A stretch of DNA of 64,000 bases from positions 1 to 64,000 of the forward strand of contig NZ_JAFKCZ010000015.1 of assembly GCF_017255185.1 (NCBI RefSeq), given 5' to 3'. Origin of the DNA: Parahaliea mediterranea. GTDB taxonomy: Bacteria > Pseudomonadota > Gammaproteobacteria > Pseudomonadales > Halieaceae. Of this stretch, positions 20,530 to 28,494 are shown in pieces (position 1 is the first letter of the stretch; each line of letters opens with the position of its first letter). A program made the position numbers and the translations under genes. Under the pieces are notes generated by a model that was given only the letters and a program-made list of their open reading frames with translations, did not search any database and was not told where the DNA came from.

Positions 20530-21294
20530 TCAGAACTGGTCGCTACGCAACATGGCGTCGGAACCACCGTCGACGAAATACACCGAACCACACACGAAAT
20601 CGGCCTCCTCGCTGAGCAGGAAACGCATCACGTTGGCAATGTGCTCGGGCTTGGCCATGCCGCCCCAGGGCACGCTGGCCTGGAAGTCGCGCATGGTCTG
20701 GCCCAATGCTTCGTCGGCGAATACCTGGTCGGTGAGCGGGGTCTGGGTGATCCCCGGCGCCACGGCGTTCAGGCGCACGCCGGCCTTGGCGTAGGCGACG
20801 GTATTGCGGCGCATCCACTGGGTGATGGCGCGCTTGGAACCGGCATAGGCGGTGTGGCCGTCGGCCTCTTCGACTACGGCGCAGGCGGCGCCTTCGTCGC
20901 CGGCGAGGCAGGCTTCGACGAAGGGGGTTTCGGCGCTCACCATGGGCGCGGAGTTGGAGGCGACGATGAGTACGCTGCCGCGCCGTTTGGCGACGAGGTC
21001 CTTGACCCCCTCGACGGTGGCGACGACGGCGAAGTAGTTGACCTGGGCGATTTTGGACAGGGGGCGCGCGACGGGGGGCAACCCGGCGCAGGCGATGAAG
21101 CCGTCGAGGCCGTCGGGGGCCCGCTCGGCGATGCCGTCGATGGCGGCCTGGCGCCCCTCGGCGGTGGACAGGTCGGCGATGATGTCGCCATCCTTGATGT
21201 CGACGGAGATCACCTGGTGCCCGCGTTCGGTGAGCTGCTGGCGCAGGGCGCCGCCGATACCGGTGGCGCCGCCGGTCATTGCATAGAGTGCCAT
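20530..21294 (-). CDS. SDR-family oxidoreductase
   Basis: 254 residues starting MALYAMTGGATGIGG. The cofactor loop is unusual in beginning TGGATGIG, Asp is used in VDIKDGD (suggesting NAD(H)), and YAGSKRA gives the catalytic YxxxK. The C-terminal VYFVDGGSDA is typical of classical SDRs. ATG 21294 is preferred over the ATG 13 codons upstream because AGGAA lies about 11 bases before it and family homology begins there. Related proteins include hydroxysteroid-type dehydrogenases; the substrate is not known. It converges on the lipid transporter operon. Confidence 0.88.
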   Translation of the reverse strand: MALYAMTGGATGIGGALRQQLTERGHQVISVDIKDGDIIADLSTAEGRQAAIDGIAERAPDGLDGFIACAGLPPVARPLSKIAQVNYFAVVATVEGVKDLVAKRRGSVLIVASNSAPMVSAETPFVEACLAGDEGAACAVVEEADGHTAYAGSKRAITQWMRRNTVAYAKAGVRLNAVAPGITQTPLTDQVFADEALGQTMRDFQASVPWGGMAKPEHIANVMRFLLSEEADFVCGSVYFVDGGSDAMLRSDQF

Positions 21295-21532
21295 GGGGAG
21301 GGTTCCTCGCGCTGTGTATGTGTCGGCTGGCATTCTTGCGCACTTGGGGCCGGGGGTGAATGCCTGGATCCGCGAAGTGGTGGGTGGCTTAAGTGGCTGT
21401 ACCGGGGGGCCACTGGGTGGCGGTTGACGTTACCTTTCCTACCAAAGCCAATTTGGACTCTAGCGTTTCACGTTGTTTGGGCACATGCCCTATGTATGAA
21501 ACTGCTCTACGGGAGTTCTTATTCGATTCCGT

Positions 21533-21891
21533 AGCGGCGCCCGACCACGGAGGGCCGCTACGCGACACGCTACAAGCATGACATCCATGTCTCGCTCGGC
21601 AACGGCCGTCCATGGCCGTTGACGGTCGCTACGCGGCCCTCCGTGCCCGGACGCCTTGGCCATTAACCTTCATAGAAATTAACGGCTTAAGCTTCCCCAT
21701 GACGTCCTCTCGTGGCAGAAAATTTCGCCAGGCGTCGATACCAAGGCGTGTGGAGCGGGAGGCCTCTGCCAGACCTTCAGCGACAGGGACGTCGCTGAAG
21801 AGCCCCCATGGATGGGTTCAGAGCCTGCCCCGCTTTATCGGGTGCAGCGAGTCTGGCGGAGGCCTCGCGCTTCGCGCGCCGCCACCAGACT
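21533..21891 (-). repeat. Dispersed composite repeat, copy 2 (inverted)
   Basis: Reading the minus strand from 21891, this matches copy 1 at 3550-3866 end to end: GGTGGCGGCGCG, the long inverted repeat (21754-21774 against 21851-21871), CCCATCCATGGGG, a diverged spacer, and the GAGGGCCGC-bounded second part. The rest of the 21295-21972 gap (21295-21532 and 21892-21972) contains no convincing gene; bases 21909-21945 look like AT-richer debris of a mobile element, but nothing complete. Confidence 0.85.
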
Positions 21892-21972
21892 CTAATTGTG
21901 CATACCACTAAACGACGGGGACGTAGTAACAGATTTTACTGTACACGCACTAAACTCGCTTTGAGTGACGAA

Positions 21973-24468
21973 TCAAAAGTTGTAGCGCAACTCCACCCCA
22001 TACATCCGCGGTTCATCCCGCCGGGTCCAGGAGGGCGAGCCGTCGGAGAAATCCGAGGCCAACTCCCCGCCGAGGCCACCCGGGTCCTCGTGCTCCGGCT
22101 CCCAATCCGTTGCGTTCACCACGAAGGCCGCGACCTCCCAGTGGCGCTCCGGACTCAAGTAGGTCATGCGGGCGTTGAGCTGTTCCCGGTCATCGCTGTC
22201 CGGACAGGCGTCAAAGGGCGGCGCATCGAGATCGCCGGTGGCCGAGTCATCCGAGAGAGTCAGCTCCCCGTCCAGCTCCGTAAACGTATAGACATCCGAC
22301 GGCCGCCCCAGCGCGCGGTTGTTCACCACATAGACGCAACTGTTGCGTTCCGTACCCTGCGCATAGCTGTAGGCCGCCGAGAACATCAGCTGGGCGCCAT
22401 TGTCGAAATCCAGCGTATAAGTGCCGCCGACACTGAAATTCACATCCGGCGACTCGCTGAACGTTTCCCCCGAACGATCAATCACCTCGCAGCTGCCATC
22501 CACCACCGTGCGCTCCTCGCGGCGTACGTACTCCGCATCCAGTAAGCCCGTATTGAAGAACAGCTCCAGCGAGGGAATCGGCAGCCAGTTTACGCTCAGC
22601 TCCATGCCCTCGCCTTCCACGTCCGACGTCTCGAATAGGTAAGCGCCGGTGCTGCTGTTGGACAGGCAGGCCGCCTGGATGAAATTCAACTCCTGCAGGT
22701 TGTCGTACTCGTAGTAGAACGCCGCCGCGTTGACCCGCAGGGTATTGTCCAGCCAGCTGGACTTCACCCCCAGCTCGTAGTTGGTCACCTCCTCCGGATC
22801 GAAGGGCGGTGCCAGGATTTCCCCGGCGCTGTTGAAGCCGCCCGCCTTGTAACCCTCCGAATAGGAGCCGTAGAGCAGCACATCGTCGGTGACTCTCCAG
22901 TCCAGCACCAGCCGGGGCGTCAGCTGGGACCAGCTCTCCTCGGACACCAGGTAACCCAGCTCGCCGTCGGGATCGTAATTGCCGTTGGCGTCGATACGGG
23001 TCTCGGTGGGGAAGCCGAAGGCCAGCGCATACTCGTTGAACTCCACGTAGCGGCCAAACTGCTTCTCGTCCTCGGTGTAGCGCAGACCCGCGGTGAGTGA
23101 GAGATTGTCCAGGATATCGAAGGTGGTATCGACGAAGCCGGCATAGGACTCGTACTCGCCGTCGATAAAGATATTCTCGCGGAAATCCACGCCCGAGTTG
23201 AAAGCCTCGTAGCCATTGCTGAATGCCCGACGGTTGTAGGGGTCCGGGATGAACTGGAAGGCGATATCCGTTGCCTGCCCCGGCGCCAGTGCATCGTAAG
23301 GCACGCCGATCTCCCGCTCCGCGATCAGTTTATCCAGCGACTCCGGTCCCAGAATAATGCCGCTCTGCTGCCGCGCGTGCTCGCGGAAATAGTTGACCCC
23401 CGCGGTCCAGCGCCAGCGGCTGCCGAACTCGCCGTCCAGGCGGAACTCCTGGCTGAACTGCTTGTTGTCCTCCTTGTTGAGGTCGTTGAAGCGGTACAGC
23501 AATTCCGCGGAGCCGTCTTTTTCCTCCGGGTTGTAGGAATCGTAGGTGCGCCAGGCGGTGATCGAGGTCAGGGTGGCGAAGTCCATGTCGTAGGTGACGT
23601 GCAGCGAGGTGCCGTACAGCTCGCGGGTCTCCTGCAGGCGTTCGTCGCTCTCCACCTCGGTGAAACCGGCGCCGTTGTCCCGGGGCCCCCACACGGCGCT
23701 CGAGGCCGGGCGCGAGTCCTGGTCCACCTCGTCGTACTCGGCGCGCAGGATGATGTCCAGGTTGTCGGTGGGCAGCCAGCGCAGCTGGGCGGTGATCGAG
23801 CGGTTGTCCTCCCGGGCCAGGTCGTCGCCGTTGGCCAGGTTGTCCACCCAGCCGTCGCGCTTGTTGTAGAGCAGGCCGGTGCGGAAATACAGCGTGTCGG
23901 TGATGGGGACGTTGAACACCCCCTCCAGCTGGCGGCGATCGTAGTTGCCCAGGGTGGCCTTGACCCAGCCCTCGTATTCGTCGACCGGCTTGTTGGTCAC
24001 GTACTGGATGGCCCCCGCGGCGGCGTTGCGGCCGAACAGGGTACCCTGGGGACCGTTGAGGATTTCGACCCGGGCGATGTCGTTGAAGGCCACCTTGGAG
24101 CCACCGGAGCGGCCGATATAGACCCCGTCCACGTACACGCCCACCGCCGGGTCGGCGCCGATGCCGAAATCGTCGGTACCGATACCACGGATCTTGTAGC
24201 TCGGCTGGTTGGTGGCCTTGCCGATGTCGACGTTGGGGGTAAAGTCCCCCAGGCCGCTAATATCATCCGCCGCCAGGTTGTCGATCTGCTCGGCGCCGAA
24301 GGCCTCCACGGAGATGGGCACGTCCTGCAGCCCCTGCTCCCGTTTCTGGGCCGTCACCAGAACCTCCTCCAGGCCCTGCGCCCATGCCCCCGGCGATGCG
24401 CAGATACCCGCCGCCACCGCCAGTACCAGTGCCCGCTGCTGCCACCGCTCCATCGTGGAATCCGACAT
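21973..24468 (-). CDS. TonB-dependent outer membrane receptor
   Basis: 831 residues. A signal peptide ends near GAWAQ, followed by a TonB-box-like region (LEEVLVTAQKREQGLQDVP), a plug domain containing VDGVYIGRSGG and RVEILNGPQGTLFGRNAAAG, and a 22-strand-type beta-barrel ending in an aromatic residue (RYNF). The TAQKREQGLQDVPISV pattern marks the large group of receptors common in marine oligotrophs and sphingomonads, often associated with hydrophobic or aromatic substrates rather than iron. The cargo is not determinable. The gene is downstream of and co-oriented with a TetR regulator, with a palindromic candidate operator between them. Confidence 0.94.
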   Translation of the reverse strand: MSDSTMERWQQRALVLAVAAGICASPGAWAQGLEEVLVTAQKREQGLQDVPISVEAFGAEQIDNLAADDISGLGDFTPNVDIGKATNQPSYKIRGIGTDDFGIGADPAVGVYVDGVYIGRSGGSKVAFNDIARVEILNGPQGTLFGRNAAAGAIQYVTNKPVDEYEGWVKATLGNYDRRQLEGVFNVPITDTLYFRTGLLYNKRDGWVDNLANGDDLAREDNRSITAQLRWLPTDNLDIILRAEYDEVDQDSRPASSAVWGPRDNGAGFTEVESDERLQETRELYGTSLHVTYDMDFATLTSITAWRTYDSYNPEEKDGSAELLYRFNDLNKEDNKQFSQEFRLDGEFGSRWRWTAGVNYFREHARQQSGIILGPESLDKLIAEREIGVPYDALAPGQATDIAFQFIPDPYNRRAFSNGYEAFNSGVDFRENIFIDGEYESYAGFVDTTFDILDNLSLTAGLRYTEDEKQFGRYVEFNEYALAFGFPTETRIDANGNYDPDGELGYLVSEESWSQLTPRLVLDWRVTDDVLLYGSYSEGYKAGGFNSAGEILAPPFDPEEVTNYELGVKSSWLDNTLRVNAAAFYYEYDNLQELNFIQAACLSNSSTGAYLFETSDVEGEGMELSVNWLPIPSLELFFNTGLLDAEYVRREERTVVDGSCEVIDRSGETFSESPDVNFSVGGTYTLDFDNGAQLMFSAAYSYAQGTERNSCVYVVNNRALGRPSDVYTFTELDGELTLSDDSATGDLDAPPFDACPDSDDREQLNARMTYLSPERHWEVAAFVVNATDWEPEHEDPGGLGGELASDFSDGSPSWTRRDEPRMYGVELRYNF

Positions 24469-24500
24469 GCATACCCCCGGTTGTTACTGTTATTGGATTT

Positions 24501-24519
24501 GTTGGTACGATAGTACAAC
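24501..24519. promoter_or_regulatory. Candidate TetR-type operator upstream of the TonB receptor
   Basis: GTTGGTACGATAGTACAAC is a near-perfect palindrome built on GTAC-gata-GTAC, 33 bases upstream of the receptor ATG and directly downstream of the TetR-family gene. Size and placement fit an operator for that regulator. This is inference from position and symmetry only. Confidence 0.4.
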
Positions 24520-24549
24520 TTTTTTGGGGGCGGGCGTAAAGCCCGTTTT

Positions 24550-25203
24550 TCAGTCGGCGCGCTCCACCAGGCCCAGCATGTGGCGAACATGCCGGGTCAC
24601 CACCCGGCGCACCTCGTTCTCGGCGAGGTCGGCAAAGGCCGCCTCGGCTTCCAGCCAGTAGATCACCCCGAGGGTGATCTGGGCGTCGGCGGCGGGGTCG
24701 GCGCTGCCCACCAGGGCCAGCAGGGACGCGATATCCTCCGCGAACTGCCGCTCCTGCTCCTGGCTCAGGGCGCGCAGGCCGGCATCGCGACGGGCCTCGT
24801 GGCGAAAGGCCAGCTCGATCGCCCGGTCGTCCCGCGCCCCCGCCTGTCCCAGCACATAGCCGGCCAGCGTGTCCGACACTTCCCGGGCCAGGAATTCGGT
24901 GCGATCCGTCCCCGCGACCTCCTGCGCGCCCTCGAGGTGCGCGGCTATGGTGCCGCGCACGCCGTCGACGCTTCCCGCCCGCTGGGCGGCGAAGTGCTCG
25001 AAGGACTCGCGCAACAGCTGGCCGATATCGCGAAAATAGTAGGTGGTGGCCGCCAACGGCACCCCGGCCTCGGCCGCCACCGCGCGGTGGCGGACAGCGC
25101 GAATGCCGTCGCGGGCGATCAATTGTAGGGTGGCCTCGATAATCTGTTGGCGCCGGCGCTGACCTTCCCGTCGCAGGGGGCGCGCCTGGTGGCTTGCTGT
25201 CAC
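24550..25203 (-). CDS. TetR-family transcriptional regulator
   Basis: 217 residues. The N-terminal helix-turn-helix reads RRQQIIEATLQLIARDG, then VRHRAVAAEAGVPLAATTYYFRD (in part), the standard TetR DNA-binding domain with YYF in the recognition region. The C-terminal ligand-binding domain is helical. The GTG at 25203 is chosen because GGAGGA lies just upstream; the frame is open further but lacks homology. Likely a ligand-responsive repressor of the TonB receptor gene that follows and perhaps of the divergent DUF35-thiolase pair. Confidence 0.88.
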   Translation of the reverse strand: MTASHQARPLRREGQRRRQQIIEATLQLIARDGIRAVRHRAVAAEAGVPLAATTYYFRDIGQLLRESFEHFAAQRAGSVDGVRGTIAAHLEGAQEVAGTDRTEFLAREVSDTLAGYVLGQAGARDDRAIELAFRHEARRDAGLRALSQEQERQFAEDIASLLALVGSADPAADAQITLGVIYWLEAEAAFADLAENEVRRVVTRHVRHMLGLVERAD

Positions 25204-25436
25204 TCTCTGTATTCCTCCAGCGGTCACGGCATGGGCCGCAAGTTGCCGGTATCCGGCGGCGCCCCGGCGACCATCCAAGGGAACACTTTGCCCCGGCGTC
25301 GCCCGGGAGGCAAGGGTGCGAGCACTCCCCCGGCAGGTCTGCTTTGATAAACCCCGCCCCGCCGCCACCACAGATGCCTTGCTGGCCACACTAGGCTGGT
25401 AGTAGTCTTGGGCGCCTGATTCCAGGAGACAATCCG

Positions 25437-25871
25437 ATGAGCGACAAACCCCTCGCGCCGGCCATCGAGGGATGGCACACCATGGGCGATCAACCGCACC
25501 TGATCGGTACCCGCTGTACCGCTTGCGGCACGTACTTTTTCCCCAAGCAGAGCCACTACTGCAAGAACCCCGACTGCGACAGCACCGACTTCGAGGAAGT
25601 GGAACTGAGCCGCACCGGCACCGTCTGGAGCTACACCAACGCCTGCTACGAGCCGCCGGCCCCCTTTGTCGCCCCGCAGCCCTTCGAGCCCTACGCGATC
25701 GCCGCGGTGCAACTGGAGGCGGAGCAAATGGTGGTGCTGGGCCAGGTGGTCACCGGCGTCGACACCGAGCAGCTGTCCGTGGGCATGCCGGTGGAACTGG
25801 TGCTGGAAACCCTGCACGAGACCGACGACGACATCAAGGTCACCTGGAAATGGAAGCCTGTCGCGGCCTGA
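25437..25871 (+). CDS. DUF35 zinc-ribbon/OB-fold partner protein
   Basis: 144 residues. N-terminal rubredoxin-like zinc ribbon with C27, C30, C42 and C47, then an OB-fold domain (GTVWSYTNACYEPP onward). DUF35 proteins bind thiolase-like enzymes and are needed for acyl-CoA handling, for instance in Ltp2-type retro-aldolase complexes of steroid side-chain breakdown and in HMG-CoA synthase complexes. Here the thiolase-like partner follows 29 bases later. An AGGAGA lies before the ATG. Confidence 0.92.
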   Translation: MSDKPLAPAIEGWHTMGDQPHLIGTRCTACGTYFFPKQSHYCKNPDCDSTDFEEVELSRTGTVWSYTNACYEPPAPFVAPQPFEPYAIAAVQLEAEQMVVLGQVVTGVDTEQLSVGMPVELVLETLHETDDDIKVTWKWKPVAA

Positions 25872-25900
25872 GGGCGGCACAGCCAAGGAGTTAGCAAGTC

Positions 25901-27088
25901 ATGTCCAACGAAATCGCAATTCTCGGCGCCGGGATGCACCCCTGGGGCAAATGGGGCCATAACTTTGTCCAGTACGGCGTCGCCGCCGCCCGGGAGGCAC
26001 TGGCCGACGCCGGCGTGCCCTGGCGCGACGTGCGCTTTGTCTCCGGCGGCGCCACGGTGCGCTGCGGCTACCCCGGCTACGTGGCGGGCGCCACCTTCGC
26101 CCAGGCCCTGGGCTGGCAGGGCGCCGAGGTGAACACCTCCTACGCCGCCTGCGCCTCGGGCTCCCAGGCCCTGGCGGCGGCGCGCAACAAGATCCTGTCG
26201 GGCGAGTGTGAAGTCGCCCTGGTGGTGGGCGCCGACACCACGCCCAAGGGCTTTCTCGCCCCGGCGGGAGGCTATCGCCCCGAGGACCCGGACTGGGTGC
26301 GCTTCTACCTGGGCATCACCAACCCCACCTACTTCGCCCTCTACGCGCGCCGGCGCATGGATCTCTACGGCGATACCCAGGAGGACTTCGCCCAGGTCAA
26401 GGTCAAGAACGCCCGCGCCGGCAGCAAGAACCCCCGGGCCCGCTACCGCAAGTGCTTCAGCGTCGAGGACGTGGCGGCCTCGGCCATGGTCGCCGACCCG
26501 CTGCGGCTGATGGACATCTGCGCCACCTCCGATGGCGGCGCCGCGCTGATCGTGTCCAGCCTCGACTACGCCAGACGCATCGGCAAGGCCGACGCGCCGC
26601 GTGTCGCCGCGATCTCCACGGTCACCCCGAGCTTTGCCAGCGGTGTGGTGGAAATGCCCGACATCGCCACCGACTCCGCCGCCGCGGCGGGCATCGAGGC
26701 CCAGAGTTTCCGCGCTTCACTCCCGGTAAAAGCCTACGAGGAAGCCGGCATCGGTCCCGAAGACGTGAATGTGGCGGAGGTCTACGATCTCTCCACCGCC
26801 CTGGAACTGGACTGGATCGAGGACCTGCAACTGGCGCCCCGCGGCGAGGCGGCGCAGCTGCTGCGCAACGGCGACACCGCCATCGGCGGCCGCATCCCGG
26901 TCAACCCCTCCGGCGGCCTGGCCTGCTTCGGCGAGGCGGTGCCCGCCCAGGCCCTGGCCCAGGTCTGCGAACTCACCTGGCAGCTCCGCGGCCAGTCCGG
27001 CGACCGCCAGGTCGAGGGCGCAAAGGTCGGGATCACCGCCAACCAGGGCCTGTTCGGCCACGGCAGCTCGGTCATCGTCAAGCGCTAA
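25901..27088 (+). CDS. Thiolase-superfamily lipid-transfer/retro-aldolase-like enzyme
   Basis: 395 residues of the SCP-x/Ltp thiolase-like group. The nucleophile-region Cys84 is present (YAACASGSQA). The usual GHP of thiolases is changed (NPSGGLACFGEAV), and the second catalytic Cys of the C-terminal CxG motif is replaced (ITANQGLFGHGS). Loss of the normal thiolase residues together with an adjacent DUF35 gene is the pattern of Ltp2-type enzymes, which cleave C-C bonds by retro-aldol chemistry rather than thiolysis. A true thiolase role cannot be excluded. Confidence 0.88.
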   Translation: MSNEIAILGAGMHPWGKWGHNFVQYGVAAAREALADAGVPWRDVRFVSGGATVRCGYPGYVAGATFAQALGWQGAEVNTSYAACASGSQALAAARNKILSGECEVALVVGADTTPKGFLAPAGGYRPEDPDWVRFYLGITNPTYFALYARRRMDLYGDTQEDFAQVKVKNARAGSKNPRARYRKCFSVEDVAASAMVADPLRLMDICATSDGGAALIVSSLDYARRIGKADAPRVAAISTVTPSFASGVVEMPDIATDSAAAAGIEAQSFRASLPVKAYEEAGIGPEDVNVAEVYDLSTALELDWIEDLQLAPRGEAAQLLRNGDTAIGGRIPVNPSGGLACFGEAVPAQALAQVCELTWQLRGQSGDRQVEGAKVGITANQGLFGHGSSVIVKR

Positions 27089-27155
27089 GGGGCGGCCTGC
27101 GCAAAATAGCCCGGGTCATGGGCCGCGCGGCGGCCAATGACCCCATCAATCAGAT

Positions 27156-28037
27156 TCACGATTGATGGCCGGTATCCGTGTTCGTGGCGGCGATATGACG
27201 GGCCGTCGCCAGGGTGCGGCGGGCCTCGTCCACGTGCATGGTCTCCACCAGCTTGCCGTCCAGTACCGCCAGGCCCTTGCCCTCGCCGGCGGCGGCCTCC
27301 CAGGCAGCCAGGACCCGTTGCGCCCAGTCCACGGCCTCTGCCGAGGGGCCGAACACGGCGTTGGCGTCGGCCACCTGTGTGGGGTGGATCAGGGTCTTGC
27401 CGTCGAAACCCAGCGCCCTGCCCTGCTCGCAGATGGCGCGAAAACCCGCCGCGTCCGCCAGGTCCAGGTACACCCCATCCAGCACCGCGATACCGGCCCG
27501 GCGCGCCGCCAGCACGCAGCGGCCCAAGGCATATTGCAACCCCAGCCGGTCCGCCCGGTGGGGCACGCGCAATTCGGCCGCGAGGTCGGTGGTGCCCATC
27601 ACCAGCACGCTCACCGCGGGGTGGGCGGCAATCGCGTCCGCCCGCGCCACCCCCTCGGGGGTCTCGATCATGGCCCACAGCTGGATGTCGTCGCGTCCCG
27701 CCTGTACCAGCAGGCCGGTCACGGCATCCAGCTCCGCCGCGCTCTCCACCTTGGGCAGGCACAGCGTGTCGGCCCGGCTCGCGGCCATGGCCTCCAGGTC
27801 GTCCCGCCCCCAGTCGGTGGCCAGGGCGTTGCAGCGCACCACCAATTGCCGTGGCCCGTAGCCGCCCGCGGCCAGCTGGGCGAGCACCGCCTCCCGGGCG
27901 GCCGCCTTGGCCCCCGGCGCCACCGCGTCTTCCAGGTCGAACACCACCGCGTCGCAGCGCAGCTCCCTGGCCTTGTCCATGGCGCGCTGGTTGGCGCCGG
28001 GCATGTACAGCACCGAGCGCAGGGGCCGGTCAGTCAT
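27156..28037 (-). CDS. HpcH/HpaI-CitE-like acyl-CoA lyase
   Basis: 293 residues of the citrate lyase beta/malyl-CoA lyase family. SVLYMPGANQRAMDKA at the N terminus and FDLEDAVAPGAK give CoA- and metal-binding segments; LPKVESAAELD, WAMIETPEGV and the C-terminal GFDGKTLIHPTQV complete the TIM barrel. It would cleave or form a beta-hydroxyacyl-CoA bond. The ATG at 28037 overlaps the cytochrome c gene by eight bases and has GAGGAGA upstream. Last gene of the leftward catabolic operon. Confidence 0.92.
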   Translation of the reverse strand: MTDRPLRSVLYMPGANQRAMDKARELRCDAVVFDLEDAVAPGAKAAAREAVLAQLAAGGYGPRQLVVRCNALATDWGRDDLEAMAASRADTLCLPKVESAAELDAVTGLLVQAGRDDIQLWAMIETPEGVARADAIAAHPAVSVLVMGTTDLAAELRVPHRADRLGLQYALGRCVLAARRAGIAVLDGVYLDLADAAGFRAICEQGRALGFDGKTLIHPTQVADANAVFGPSAEAVDWAQRVLAAWEAAAGEGKGLAVLDGKLVETMHVDEARRTLATARHIAATNTDTGHQS

Positions 28038-28494
28038 TGCTAGTCTCCTCGTCAATCGTGTTCGGGTCGCTCACCGCGACCGACTCGCGCACCGAGGCCT
28101 CCTTGAGGTAGGCGATCAGGTCGGCGCGTCGCTGGGGGTCCGGCACCCCCAGGCTCATCATCGTCGACGCCGGGAACATCGCCCCGGGGTCGGCCAGCCA
28201 CAGGTCCAGCAACTGCGGCGTCCATACGAACCGGGCCTGCTTGAAGGTCTCGGAATAGTATTCAAAGCCCGGCTGCTTGCCCGCCACCTTGCCGAAAATC
28301 CGGTGCAGGTTGGGGCCGTTGTTGTGGCCCATGGCGGGGTCGGGATAGTGGCAGGCGCGGCACTGCCCAAACACCAGCCGGCCGCGATCCGCATCGCCCG
28401 CCAGGGCCGGCATGCCGGGCCCCGGCGCCTGGGACAACACCGGCGGCGACAGCAGCGCCAACAACAGGCCGGCGACGGCTCCGAAATGCCTCAT
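28030..28494 (-). CDS. Exported c-type cytochrome
   Basis: 154 residues with a Sec signal peptide (MRHFGAVAGLLLALL, cleaved near LSQA), one heme site C45-RA-C48-H49 and a likely Met ligand in FPASTMMSLG. It is a small class I cytochrome of the c552/cy type. Its ATG overlaps the stop of the flavoprotein gene (ATGA), so it is very probably the periplasmic electron acceptor of that flavoprotein. An ATG 19 codons upstream is less likely because it would precede the signal peptide with a basic tail. Confidence 0.92.
   Translation of the reverse strand: MRHFGAVAGLLLALLSPPVLSQAPGPGMPALAGDADRGRLVFGQCRACHYPDPAMGHNNGPNLHRIFGKVAGKQPGFEYYSETFKQARFVWTPQLLDLWLADPGAMFPASTMMSLGVPDPQRRADLIAYLKEASVRESVAVSDPNTIDEETSND

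Noticed and set aside
21909-21945. Possible remnant of a RAYT/IS200-type transposon
   Set aside because: Only a short AT-richer stretch; no transposase frame or paired ends could be shown.
24531-24550. Intrinsic terminator CGGGC-gtaaa-GCCCG followed by T5 on the plus strand
   Set aside because: No plus-strand gene reads into it, the stem is only 5 bp, and on the minus strand it lacks a T-run after the TetR gene.
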